This document shows, piece by piece, positions 27,107 to 36,053 of a stretch of DNA of 64,000 nucleotides; position 1 is the stretch's first letter; the number at the start of each line of letters is the position of its first letter. The position numbers were made by a program, and so were the translations under genes. The notes beneath the pieces are model-generated. The model ran no database searches. It was not told the DNA's origin and worked only from the letters and a program-made list of their open reading frames with translations. This DNA is from Rhizobium sp. P32RR-XVIII (GTDB lineage Bacteria > Pseudomonadota > Alphaproteobacteria > Rhizobiales > Rhizobiaceae): positions 186,001 through 250,000 of the forward strand of contig NZ_JABAIH010000003.1 of NCBI RefSeq assembly GCF_012641395.1, read 5' to 3'.

Positions 27107-27391
27107 GGGGGCAACTGCCGGAAAATGTGGATCAAGATTTATCCGGAGACATTTCTGATGAATAGATTTTCTTCAAGCTAAATTTCCCGGAGACCCTAGG
27201 GGTGCGGTCTACGCCATAGAGCCGCTACGGCGCTTGTAATGTCTGCCTGCTGGAGGGGTGAGGGGAGCGTTTCGGGTTCCCTTTTAAAATCAAGGGGCGG
27301 TTTAGGCCGATAGGTGAGGGGAATTGCACGTGGACGAGAGTTGCTAAGCAATTAATTTTGCTTCGAAAACGAACGATTTTTTATGGAAAGA

Positions 27392-27467
27392 TGGTGGGCG
27401 ATGAGAGACTCGAACTCCCGACATCCTCGGTGTAAACGAGGCGCTCTACCAACTGAGCTAATCGCCC
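27392..27467 (-). tRNA. tRNA-Val (anticodon UAC)
   Basis: On the minus strand the 76-nt sequence folds as a tRNA: acceptor GGGCGAT/ATCGCCC, D-arm GCTC-AGTTGGTA-GAGC, anticodon stem CCTCG/CGAGG with loop TTTACAC (anticodon TAC), and a T-arm with GTTCGAGTC. The 3' CCA is encoded at 27394-27392. The 3' end points toward the atypical FRG gene segment, a common place for island insertion. Confidence 0.93.
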
Positions 27468-27717
27468 CCGGGTGCCGCAGCACCTAGCGTGGATGGCTCT
27501 CTAACGATATCGGCGTCGAACTGCAAGACCGTTGCCGGGATTTTTCTCCAATTTTTTCTGACCGGCAATCACCATCCTGCCGGGATGCGCCCTTCAGATT
27601 GTTGTGAAGGGCGGCGGATGCCTCGCCTCGTGAGTTTCGTCAGGCGGGACTTGTATATAGAGATAGGCTGCGGCCCGGCACTCCTTGGTGCTGTGCCGAT
27701 CATGAAATCATTCTCTC

Positions 27718-28335
27718 ATGGAGCATAGAGTGAAAACGCGCGAAGAGCGGTTACGCCTGAGGAATAGCACACCGCGTACAAGGCTGGATTTCGTTCATAC
27801 CGAAGGCGCCAAGCTGCTGCCGGATCGCAACGAGCTTCTGCATCGTCTGCCGAACCGCGGGATCGCGGCCGAGATCGGCGTCGCCGAAGGCGAGTTCACC
27901 GACGAAATTCTCAAGCGCAATCGCCCCGCCAAGCTTTTCCTCATCGACCCCTGGGGCATGGACCGCTACTCCGCCGGCATGGCCACCGTGCGCGAGAAGT
28001 TCGGCAGCGAGATAGCCGATGGAACGGTGGAGATAAGGCAGGGGACGTCGCTCGACGTCTTGCGCACGTTCGAGGACGGCTTTTTCGACTGGCTGTACAT
28101 CGATACGGACCACTCCTTCGACCTCACGTGGCAGGAACTGGTGCTCTCAAACAGCAAGGTCAACCGGGGCGGCAGGATTGCGGGCCACGACTTCTGTACC
28201 GGCAATACCGTCAAGCCGATCGTCTATGGCGTGGTGGAAGCCGTCCACAAGTTCTGTGCCGATTATGGATGGCGCTTCGAATATCTGACGCTGGACCCGG
28301 ATGCGCATTTTTCCTTTTGTCTGCAGCGCCTCTGA
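27718..28335 (+). CDS. class I SAM-dependent methyltransferase
   Basis: The 205-residue protein has a Rossmann-type motif I in AAEIGVAEGEFT (residues near 50-61), motif II with Asp in FLIDPWGMDR and a catalytic-region motif DWLYIDTDHSFD. This matches the Methyltransf_24-like group that acts on small molecules or glycans. No rRNA- or DNA-specific domain is visible. The start is ATG 27718; a GTG 12 bases later is possible. It is alone, convergent with the DUF1275 gene 10 bp downstream. Confidence 0.75.
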   Translation: MEHRVKTREERLRLRNSTPRTRLDFVHTEGAKLLPDRNELLHRLPNRGIAAEIGVAEGEFTDEILKRNRPAKLFLIDPWGMDRYSAGMATVREKFGSEIADGTVEIRQGTSLDVLRTFEDGFFDWLYIDTDHSFDLTWQELVLSNSKVNRGGRIAGHDFCTGNTVKPIVYGVVEAVHKFCADYGWRFEYLTLDPDAHFSFCLQRL

Positions 28336-28345
28336 GGTAGCACCT

Positions 28346-29077
28346 CTACGAGACAGCCTGCGCGCGCTGGTTCCTTGCGCGGGAAATGCCGGTCGCGGCG
28401 ATCATCAGCAGTAATGCGGCGGCGCCGATCAGCATGAAACCTCCGACGGCGCGATAGGCCAGAACCCCCACGATCCCGCCAACCAGAAAGGCGAGGATAG
28501 TGTGGACATGCAAAAGGAGCTTGGCGCGGTTGTGCCGTGCCTCGCTCGAGGGCTCCCGTCCGCGGAGGATATCAAACGCTATCCCGAGCTCGATCCCGAT
28601 ATCGGTCGCCATTCCCGAAATATGGGTCGTTCTCACCCGGGCGTCGGAAATGCGTGTGACGACAGCGTTTTGAAGGCCCATGAGAAAGGCAAGGCCGATG
28701 ACCAGCACCGGCGCGCGCCAGGCTCCAAGCAGCCAAAGGTCGGCGCAGCCGAGGATCGCAAGCAGGATCGCTTCGGTCAGGATGCTATAGGCATAGATGC
28801 CGTGCACATTGCGTCTGCGGCCGGCATTGATGAGCAGGGTCGAGATGGTGGCGCCGACGATGAAGGTGACGACGATCGCAAGATAGAACAGGCCGGAAAA
28901 CCATGCGCCAACGGCAATATGATCGGAGAATGTCGAGACGTTTCCGGTCATGTTCGCCGAGAAGAAGCCGACCGCGTAAAACGCTGCTGCGTTCAACGCG
29001 CCCGCGATCGCGGCGAGCCACGAGGCCAGCTTCCTATCGATTTGTTCGTTTCGTTCGTGCCCCTGGCGGATCAGCAT
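28346..29077 (-). CDS. DUF1275 (YoaK-family) membrane protein
   Basis: The 243-residue protein has about six to seven hydrophobic membrane segments and the family motifs: an N-terminal AGALNAAAFYAVGFFSANMTGNVS and a mid-protein GLQNAVVTRISDARVRTTHISGMATDIG block. Family members are widespread and uncharacterised inner-membrane proteins. It has no operon partner. Confidence 0.85.
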   Translation of the reverse strand: MLIRQGHERNEQIDRKLASWLAAIAGALNAAAFYAVGFFSANMTGNVSTFSDHIAVGAWFSGLFYLAIVVTFIVGATISTLLINAGRRRNVHGIYAYSILTEAILLAILGCADLWLLGAWRAPVLVIGLAFLMGLQNAVVTRISDARVRTTHISGMATDIGIELGIAFDILRGREPSSEARHNRAKLLLHVHTILAFLVGGIVGVLAYRAVGGFMLIGAAALLLMIAATGISRARNQRAQAVS

Positions 29078-29257
29078 GCGCTTCGTCGGTCGTGCGAGAT
29101 GCCGAGAGCATAGAAAGGAAAGGGCCGGCAGGAAAGGCCCAGCACCAGCATTGTCCCGTTATTCTCTGATCCGGAAAACGAGAGCGTCGGCCGCCGACCC
29201 CTTTGAGGAATCGGCGGTCATCGGAGCCATCCGTCCGTCGGCCGAAAAAAGGCCGGC

Positions 29258-29464
29258 TTAGTGCGCCGTACGCAGCTTCGAGGCGAGAGCCAAGATCATG
29301 TCGTCAGCAGCATCGGCGATCGCCATGGCGACCTCAGCCGGCTCAAAGCCGTTCTTCTGCGCTTCCTTGATGATCTCAAGAAACATTGGTTCGAAGGATG
29401 CCCGGCAATCGAGAAGGCGCTGCGCATACTGCGTTGGTTCAGCATTCAGGCTGTGAATATCCAT
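29258..29464 (-). CDS. small conserved hypothetical protein
   Basis: 68 residues, acidic and helical (AEPTQYAQRLLDCRASFEPMFLEII, then EVAMAIADAADDMILAL). The composition and absence of a signal peptide suggest a soluble regulator-like helix bundle. Similar small proteins are frequent in rhizobia. Nothing further can be inferred. Confidence 0.55.
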   Translation of the reverse strand: MDIHSLNAEPTQYAQRLLDCRASFEPMFLEIIKEAQKNGFEPAEVAMAIADAADDMILALASKLRTAH

Positions 29465-29661
29465 GCTCTAAACCCCTCAATTGAGCACTCAGCATGGCAA
29501 GAAATTTCGGCTTAGGCAAGAACATGCTTAAATATCGGTTAATTCCTAAGGATGATCCCGAGTTCGTCAGCGGGCAAACCGCGCCGGGAGCGTATGATCA
29601 CCCGGATTGACTCCCAGCTTAAATAGGAACATATAGTGAACAGACTTTCGTGGAGGTTCTC

Positions 29662-29847
29662 ATGACTCACGCAGAGCTTGTCATCAAGAATGCCCTGGAT
29701 TTCGTTGCCGCGTCGCGTTCGGCCCGCGAACGCGACCTCGAACGTCGCGGGCGGTTGCTCCAGCGGATTGAGCTGATGAGAGCGCCGAACCCTTACCTCG
29801 TAAAAACCCGCGGCGGCGAGCAGCTGAAGCTGGATCTGGATCGCTGA
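29662..29847 (+). CDS. small hypothetical protein
   Basis: The 61-residue frame starts at ATG 29662 with GGAGG at 29652-29656. It is highly charged with an Arg-rich middle (ARERDLERRGRLL) and a Lys/Asp tail (KLDLDR). No domain is recognised. The good ribosome site is the main argument for a real gene. Confidence 0.5.
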   Translation: MTHAELVIKNALDFVAASRSARERDLERRGRLLQRIELMRAPNPYLVKTRGGEQLKLDLDR

Positions 29848-29867
29848 AGAAAGGCGACGCCGCCGCA

Positions 29868-30035
29868 ATGCAGTCGGCTAGGGCGGGAAGCCATCTCGCA
29901 TGCGCTCGAATGAGGAAGGCTCTGTTGCAAACGCTAGCCGCGATACGAGAACTGGTGTCCCTGCCTGATCTGCCTGACATAGAAAGGCTCGAGGATGTTG
30001 GCCTGCTCCGTGTCAGCTTTCCTCCGGTGGTTTGA
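29868..30035 (+). pseudogene. short frame resembling the C-terminus of ScpB (remnant)
   Basis: A 55-codon frame ends with the run RELVSLPDLPDIERLEDVGLL, which has the look of the DLPD-x-E-x-LEDAGLL tail found in the ScpB condensin subunit. No ScpB body precedes it, and it overlaps the 3' end of the minus-strand MFS gene, so at most it is a fossil. The assignment is from memory of the family tail only. Confidence 0.2.
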
Positions 30036-31223
30036 GCTGCCGGAACTGCAACAACAATAGCAGGTCATAGACGATCTTCAGCGTAGCGCAAATGAGGAGC
30101 GGCCAAGCTCGGTACGAGGCGGCAAAGAGAGCACCCGCAAGCGCGGGGCTGGCCGCCGCGGCTAGGCTGCGCGGCACGGATGTGAAGCTCGCGGCCGCCG
30201 CCCGCTCCGCCTCCGTCACAACGGCCATCACGTAGGACGATCGCGTCGGCACATCCATCTGCGAGAGAGCCGCCCGGATCAGCAGCAAGCCCAGTGCGAC
30301 GGGCAGGGTGGGCGCGAACGCCGCCAGCATCAGGGCAACGCTCGAGGGAATATGGGTGAACACCATGGTGTTGATCAGTCCGATGCGCCGCGACAGCCAT
30401 GCGGCGACAGGAAAGGAGAACGCCGACAGCACGCCCGTCCAGAAGAAGAACACCCCGGCTTCGGAGAGCGACAGATCGAAACGCTTGAACAGCCAGAGGG
30501 CGAGGAGCGATTGGACAACGAAGCCCCCTGCGAAGGCGTCGAGGCTGAACAGCGCCGCAAGCTTCAAGACAATGGCGCGCGAGGGACCGAGTGCGGCGGC
30601 TCTGGCGGGCCCGTGGCTAGCGATACGCGTTGGTATGCGTGCATAAAGGAGGCCGCCGGCAGTGCCCAGGAGCGCGTAAAGCACGAACATCAGCTTGATT
30701 GCTGTCAGTTGGCCAAGCCCCATGGCGTTAGATCGGGCAGGGCGGCCGCGAGCGCGCCGGCGGCACCTGCGAGCGCCCCCACGAGGCTGTAGCGAGCAAA
30801 CATCTTCGTCCGCTGCGCATCGTTCACTTCGCGGGTGAGTGCCGCGTGTTCCAGTGGCACGAAGACACTCACGCTGCCGGCCGACGGATTGATTGTGCCG
30901 GCGAATGCGATCACCAGCAACAGCAAGTAATCGTCCATCAGCGACATCGCCACACCCGTGGCAGTCATCAGGCTTGCGGCGGCCAGAAGTAACCAGCGGA
31001 GATCATAGCGGACTCCGAGGAAGCCGACGGCGATCGTCAAGAGTGCAGAGCCAAACAGCGATGCTGTCGCGATGATGCCGACCTGCAGCGGGGAAAATCC
31101 GAGAACCAGCAGGTAGACCGGCAACAGGATGGCGACGAAGCCGTCGCCGAAATCGCGCAGCGCGCGCGCCGCGAAAAGACACGTGGCGGGATGGCTAGTT
31201 TGCACGGATCTCACTGCCGACAT
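30013..31223 (-). pseudogene. MFS transporter gene split by a one-base frameshift
   Basis: Two minus-strand frames (31223-30705, 172 residues, and 30723-30013, 236 residues) match the first and second half of a major facilitator with about 12 membrane segments in all. The first half (ALRDFGDGFVAILLPVYL) ends in LTPWGLAN. The second opens with MGLGQLTAIKL, so inserting one C into acgccatgggg near 30724 would join them as LTPMGLGQL. Either a real inactivation or a sequencing error explains it. The substrate is unknown. Confidence 0.7.
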
Positions 31224-31745
31224 GACCCATCGCTTGGTCCCGGTCTTTTGCGTTGCCGGCCGGATGGCCGCACCCGGCCCAGGATTCGAGGCCGCCTTCC
31301 GAGCCTGGTATCAAGGTGCGGGTTGGCGTCGATGCGGACGCCGGCGCTAACTTGCGGGACAAGTTTTCGGAGGAAATTTCAAAAGGCGATGAAATCATGC
31401 GTCCTCCGGGTGAGCGGTTGAATGGACGCGATGCTTCGGCTGTCGCCTCGTGGGGTGATCGCAACCCCATGCGCGATCTTTCCTCTCTTTGCCGGAAGGT
31501 GTCAAGCGGCGCGACCGCTCAGATCAGCGCATCCAGACCTCGTGAATCGCGACGATGACAAGGGTCGATTCTGTCGCAAACTCCGAAGTAGCCGCGATCA
31601 TCAATGCCATGTCACCCGTCACCAAGAAGTTTGCAGCAGAACCATGAGAAAATATGCATGCTGGCGTCGCGTTGCCATTGTCAACGCGAGCGCTGGTTGC
31701 TACTCCGGGTGGCGTATTCAAACGCATTTTCCTTCGCAGGCTCCC
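31224..31745. other. 522-bp divergent intergenic region
   Basis: It lies between the MFS gene (-) and the DMT permease (+). Overlapping frames on both strands here (about 31195-31560) lack ribosome sites and recognisable domains. It must contain both promoters. I saw no strong palindrome. Confidence 0.5.
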
Positions 31746-32648
31746 ATGTTTTTGAGATCAGCCGATGAGGCGCCGTCGCCGCTTTTTGGCATAGCGCTGG
31801 CATGCATCGGTTATTCGCTCTTTGCCGTCCAGGATGCGATCGTCAAATGGCTGGTCGCGGACTATTCGGTGCCGCAGATCCTTTTCCTCCGTAGCATCAT
31901 CATCGTCATCTTCGCGGGCATCTTCGTGCGCCGGCGCCGTCATCCGTCGATCCTGAAAAGCGCCCAGCGGGGCCTGCTCCTGACCCGCGCGCTGCTGATG
32001 TTCGTCGCCTGGCTCGCCTACTATTCATCAGCGCGCCATCTCGGGCTTGCCGAGATCACAACGATGTATTTCTGCGCGCCTGTCATCGTTGTTGTCTTGT
32101 CGATTTTTGTGCTTCACGAGAAAGTCGGCCCGGTTCGCTGGCTAGCCTGCATCGGCGGCTTTGCGGGCGTGGTGCTTGCCGCGAACCCGGCAGAGGCGCC
32201 AAGCCTCATCCCGGCCGGGATGGTCCTGTTTGCAGGTTTCTGTTGGGCTGGGAGCGTCGTCCTTCTGCGGCTGAGCCATGCGGAAAGCACGGTGAATCAG
32301 ATGATGGCGACGAGTTTCCTTTTTGTCGTCGCTTGCGGAGCGGCGCTTCCCTGGGTCTGGAAATCGCCTGATCTCTTCGACTGGTGCCTGATGATCGGGC
32401 TGGGCTGCTTCAGCGCTGCCGGCCAGTATCTGCTCTACGAGGGTTTTCGCCACGCGCCCGCCTCGACGCTCGCGCCCATCGAATACAGCGGCCTCGTCTG
32501 GGCCTTTCTCTATGGTTATCTCATCTGGGCAGAAGTGCCGACACCGAACGTCTTTGCCGGTGCGCTGTTGATCGTCGCCTCCAGCTTGGCGCTCATCTGG
32601 TGGGAACGCCGTCTCGTGGTTGCCTCAAGACGGCGTCTGGCCGCTTAG
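31746..32648 (+). CDS. DMT-family permease (EamA domains)
   Basis: The 300-residue protein has ten hydrophobic segments in two EamA repeats, with an internal repeat of the GFAGVVLAANP and ALLIVASSLALIWW type, and an Arg-rich cytoplasmic loop (VRRRRH). Family members export or import metabolites such as amino acids or nucleosides. The frame stays open upstream to 31422, but the ATG at 31746 gives the normal first helix. The gene stands alone. Confidence 0.85.
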   Translation: MFLRSADEAPSPLFGIALACIGYSLFAVQDAIVKWLVADYSVPQILFLRSIIIVIFAGIFVRRRRHPSILKSAQRGLLLTRALLMFVAWLAYYSSARHLGLAEITTMYFCAPVIVVVLSIFVLHEKVGPVRWLACIGGFAGVVLAANPAEAPSLIPAGMVLFAGFCWAGSVVLLRLSHAESTVNQMMATSFLFVVACGAALPWVWKSPDLFDWCLMIGLGCFSAAGQYLLYEGFRHAPASTLAPIEYSGLVWAFLYGYLIWAEVPTPNVFAGALLIVASSLALIWWERRLVVASRRRLAA

Positions 32649-32885
32649 TGTCCGACAGGCGCTGTTCCATTACGAAAATATCGCGATCATAGTAAGCTGC
32701 TTTTCGATTGATGCGCCGCAGCGCCATTTTTGGCGCGGAAATTCCGCGAATCGGGTGCTATTGTCCTGAAAGTGGGCGGATGAGCGGAAGAGGAGCTGCT
32801 TTCCGGATCATTGATCAATCTGCGATCTCGTGACGAGAGCAGATGCTGACGTTTCAGCGGATCGGCGGCTAGGAGGAGAGGCCGG

Positions 32886-34049
32886 ATGTATTCAGGCGGT
32901 TTGAATTTCGCCCTCGGCGACGAGATCGAGGCATTGCGCGAAAGCGTCAGGCGGTTTGCAAGCGAGCGCATCGCGCCGCTGGCGGACGAGACCGATCGCA
33001 GCAACAGTTTCCCGGCGCCGCTCTGGCGTGAGATGGGAGACATGGGCCTGCTCGGCATCACCGCCGATGAGGCCTATGGCGGTGCTGGCCTCGGTTATCT
33101 CGCGCATTGCGTTGCCATGGAGGAGATCAGCCGGGCGTCGGCCTCGGTCGGATTGAGCTACGGCGCGCATTCCAATCTCTGTGTCAACCAGATCAACCGC
33201 AACGGCAATGACGCGCAGAAAGCCCGCTATCTGCCGAAGCTGATTTCGGGCGAGCATGTCGGTGCGCTGGCCATGTCGGAGCCGGGCTCCGGTTCGGATG
33301 TCGTCTCCATGAAGCTTCGGGCTGACAAGCTCGGCGACCGCTATGTGCTGAACGGCAGCAAGATGTGGATTACCAACGGCCCGGATGCCGATGTTCTGGT
33401 GATCTATGCGAAGACCGATCCGCAAGGGGGGCCGCGCGGTATCACCGCCTTCCTCGTCGAGAAGACCTTCAAGGGCTTCTCGACCGGCCAGAAACTCGAC
33501 AAACTCGGAATGCGCGGTTCGAACACCTGCGAGCTGGTCTTTGCGGATTGTGAAGTGCCCGAGGAGAACGTCCTCAGTGCGGTCGGCGGCGGCGTGAAAG
33601 TATTGATGTCGGGGCTGGACTACGAGCGTGTCGTGCTTTCCGCCGGACCGCTCGGCATCATGGCGGCATGCCTGGATATCGTCCTGCCCTATCTGCATGA
33701 ACGCAAGCAGTTCGGACAGGCGATAGGCGAATTCCAGCTGATGCAGGGCAAGATTGCCGACATGTATGTGACGCTGAATACGGCACGCGCCTATGTCTAC
33801 GCGGTCGCGGCTGCCTGCGACCGCGGCGAGACGACCCGAAAGGATGCCGCCGGTTGCATTCTCCATGCAGCCGAAAAGGCGACGGGACTGGCGCTCGAAG
33901 CGATCCAGGCCCTGGGCGGCAACGGCTATACCAACGACTACGCCGCGGGGCGGTTGCTGAGGGATGCCAAGCTTTACGAGATCGGCGCGGGAACCTCCGA
34001 AATCCGGCGCATGCTGATCGGGCGCGAACTCTTTGCGGAGACGGCATGA
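32886..34049 (+). CDS. ivd: isovaleryl-CoA dehydrogenase
   Basis: The 387-residue acyl-CoA dehydrogenase starts the leucine/isovalerate operon. Signatures include [38 protein letters not shown] and the C-terminal [31 protein letters not shown]. The GNGY/LLRDAK arrangement is typical of IVD, and it is followed by both MCC subunits and HMG-CoA lyase. It oxidises isovaleryl-CoA to 3-methylcrotonyl-CoA with an electron-transfer flavoprotein. AGGAGAG precedes the ATG, and the stop overlaps the next start (ATGA). Confidence 0.93.
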   Translation: MYSGGLNFALGDEIEALRESVRRFASERIAPLADETDRSNSFPAPLWREMGDMGLLGITADEAYGGAGLGYLAHCVAMEEISRASASVGLSYGAHSNLCVNQINRNGNDAQKARYLPKLISGEHVGALAMSEPGSGSDVVSMKLRADKLGDRYVLNGSKMWITNGPDADVLVIYAKTDPQGGPRGITAFLVEKTFKGFSTGQKLDKLGMRGSNTCELVFADCEVPEENVLSAVGGGVKVLMSGLDYERVVLSAGPLGIMAACLDIVLPYLHERKQFGQAIGEFQLMQGKIADMYVTLNTARAYVYAVAAACDRGETTRKDAAGCILHAAEKATGLALEAIQALGGNGYTNDYAAGRLLRDAKLYEIGAGTSEIRRMLIGRELFAETA

Positions 34050-35653
34050 CCGTACTCAAATCCCAGATTTCGACCAGCTCCGAAACCTTCAGGGCCAATC
34101 AGGCTGCGATGCGGGCGGCGAGCCAGATCGTTGAAGACGCCGCGCGCACGGCCGCAAACGGCGGGGGGGCAGGGGCGCGGGAAAGGCATGTGAGCCGCGG
34201 CAAGATGCTGCCGCGCGATCGGGTGATGGGGCTGATCGATCCGGCAACGCCATTTCTGGAAATCGGCACGACCGCCGCTTACGGCATGTACGGCGACGAG
34301 GCGCCGGGTGCCGGGCTGATCACGGGGATCGGGCGCGTCGCCGGACGCGAATGCATGATCGTCTGCAACGATGCGACCGTCAAAGGCGGCACCTACTATC
34401 CGATGACGGTGAAGAAGCATCTCAGAGCGCAGGAAATCGCCGCCGAGAACAATCTGCCCTGCCTCTATCTCGTCGATTCCGGCGGTGCCAATCTGCCGAA
34501 CCAGGACGAGGTCTTTCCGGACCGCGAGCACTTCGGCCGCATCTTCTACAACCAGGCCAATATGTCGGCGGCCGGTATTCCGCAGATTGCCGTGGTCATG
34601 GGCTCCTGCACGGCGGGCGGGGCCTATGTTCCGGCCATGTCGGATGAAGCGATCATCGTCGAGGGGCAGGGAACGATCTTTCTCGCCGGCCCGCCGCTCG
34701 TCAAAGCAGCGACCGGCGAGGTCGTCTCGGCGGAAGATCTCGGCGGCGGCGATGTTCATACGCGCGTTTCCGGCGTTGCCGATCATCTGGCGCGCGACGA
34801 CGCCCATGCCCTGGCGCTGGCGCGCCGGGCCGTGGCTTCGCTGAATCGCGCCAAGGCGCTGACGATCGAGCTTCGTGAGCCGGAGCCGCCGCTCTATGAT
34901 CCTGCGGAAATCGCAGGCATCATACCGGCCGATCTTCGCACGCCCTACGAGGTTCGGGAGGTGATCGCCCGCATTGTGGACGGTTCGCGGTTCGACGAAT
35001 TCAAGGCTCGCTACGGCACCACCCTCGTCTGCGGCTTCGCGCATATCCACGGCATTCCGGTCGGGATCATTGCCAACAACGGCGTGCTCTTCTCCGAATC
35101 CGCGGTAAAGGGCACGCATTTCGTCGAGCTCTGCTCGCAGCGGAAGATCCCGCTGGTTTTCCTGCAGAACATCACCGGCTTCATGGTCGGGCGGAAATAC
35201 GAGACGGAAGGCATTGCCAAGCACGGCGCCAAGCTGGTCACGGCGGTGGCAACAACCAGGGTGCCGAAGATCACGATGCTGATCGGCGGCTCCTTCGGCG
35301 CTGGCAACTACGGCATGGCCGGCCGCGCCTACTCGCCGCGCTTCCTGTGGACATGGCCGAACAGCCGGATCTCTGTCATGGGAGGCGAGCAGGCGGCGGG
35401 CGTTCTTGCCACCGTTCGAAGCGAAGCGCTCAATCGCGCGGGAACAGCTTGGAGTGCCGATGATGAGGCGGCCTTCAAGAAGCCCATTCTCGATCTTTTT
35501 GAGAGCCAGAGCCATCCGCTCTACGCCTCCGCACGCCTTTGGGACGATGGCACCATCGACCCGCTGAAGAGCCGGGACGTGCTCGGGCTCTCGCTTTCGG
35601 CGGCACTCAACGCGCCGGTCGAAGAAACGCGTTTTGGTTTGTTCAGGATGTGA
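34046..35653 (+). CDS. mccB: methylcrotonyl-CoA carboxylase beta subunit (carboxyltransferase)
   Basis: The 535-residue carboxyltransferase moves CO2 from biotin to 3-methylcrotonyl-CoA. Both carboxyltransferase halves are present, with the CoA/acyl oxyanion regions [13 protein letters not shown] and [25 protein letters not shown] and the [41 protein letters not shown] block characteristic of MCC beta. The ATG overlaps the dehydrogenase stop, so translation is coupled. It is separated from the alpha subunit by a RidA-family gene. Confidence 0.95.
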   Translation: MTVLKSQISTSSETFRANQAAMRAASQIVEDAARTAANGGGAGARERHVSRGKMLPRDRVMGLIDPATPFLEIGTTAAYGMYGDEAPGAGLITGIGRVAGRECMIVCNDATVKGGTYYPMTVKKHLRAQEIAAENNLPCLYLVDSGGANLPNQDEVFPDREHFGRIFYNQANMSAAGIPQIAVVMGSCTAGGAYVPAMSDEAIIVEGQGTIFLAGPPLVKAATGEVVSAEDLGGGDVHTRVSGVADHLARDDAHALALARRAVASLNRAKALTIELREPEPPLYDPAEIAGIIPADLRTPYEVREVIARIVDGSRFDEFKARYGTTLVCGFAHIHGIPVGIIANNGVLFSESAVKGTHFVELCSQRKIPLVFLQNITGFMVGRKYETEGIAKHGAKLVTAVATTRVPKITMLIGGSFGAGNYGMAGRAYSPRFLWTWPNSRISVMGGEQAAGVLATVRSEALNRAGTAWSADDEAAFKKPILDLFESQSHPLYASARLWDDGTIDPLKSRDVLGLSLSAALNAPVEETRFGLFRM

Positions 35654-35660
35654 GGAAGAC

Positions 35661-36044
35661 ATGAAACGGGAAGCGATCAACGCCCTCGATGCACCCCAGC
35701 CGCAGGGCGGTTACTCCCAGGCCGTGAGGCTGGAGAATTTCGAAAGGCTGCTGTTCGTCAGCGGCCAGGTTCCGGTGCTGCCGGGTCAGGCGATCCCGGA
35801 GGATTTTGCGGCGCAGGCCCGGCAGGTCTGGTTGAACATCGATGCCCAGCTCCGGGCCGCGGGCATGAGCAAATCGGACATCGTCAAGATCAACACCTAC
35901 ATCGCCGACCGCAGCTATTTGGCAGTCAATCGCGAAGTCCGCAGCGAATATCTGGGCTCGCTGCTTCCGGCCTCCACGCTCGTCGTCGCCGGGCTCGTCG
36001 ATTCCGCCTGGCTGCTCGAGATCGAGGTGGTCGCGGCTCAATAG
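35661..36044 (+). CDS. RidA/YjgF-family protein inside the liu operon
   Basis: The 127-residue protein has the Rid fold: GGYSQAVRLENFERLLFVSGQVPVLPG at the N-terminus, then the QARQVWLNIDAQLRAAGMSKSDIVKINTY helix and a C-terminal ASTLVVAGLVD block. Canonical RidA enamine deaminases have a conserved Arg in a PAR motif near the end, and here the matching stretch is PASTL, so it may not deaminate 2-aminoacrylate. GAGGAAG precedes the ATG. It lies 7 bp after mccB and 9 bp before mccA and is surely co-transcribed. Confidence 0.88.
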   Translation: MKREAINALDAPQPQGGYSQAVRLENFERLLFVSGQVPVLPGQAIPEDFAAQARQVWLNIDAQLRAAGMSKSDIVKINTYIADRSYLAVNREVRSEYLGSLLPASTLVVAGLVDSAWLLEIEVVAAQ

Positions 36045-36053
36045 GAAACAGCG

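Noticed and set aside
31195..31560. Overlapping frames on both strands between MFS and DMT genes
   Set aside because: No domain, no ribosome site, mutually overlapping; regarded as intergenic.
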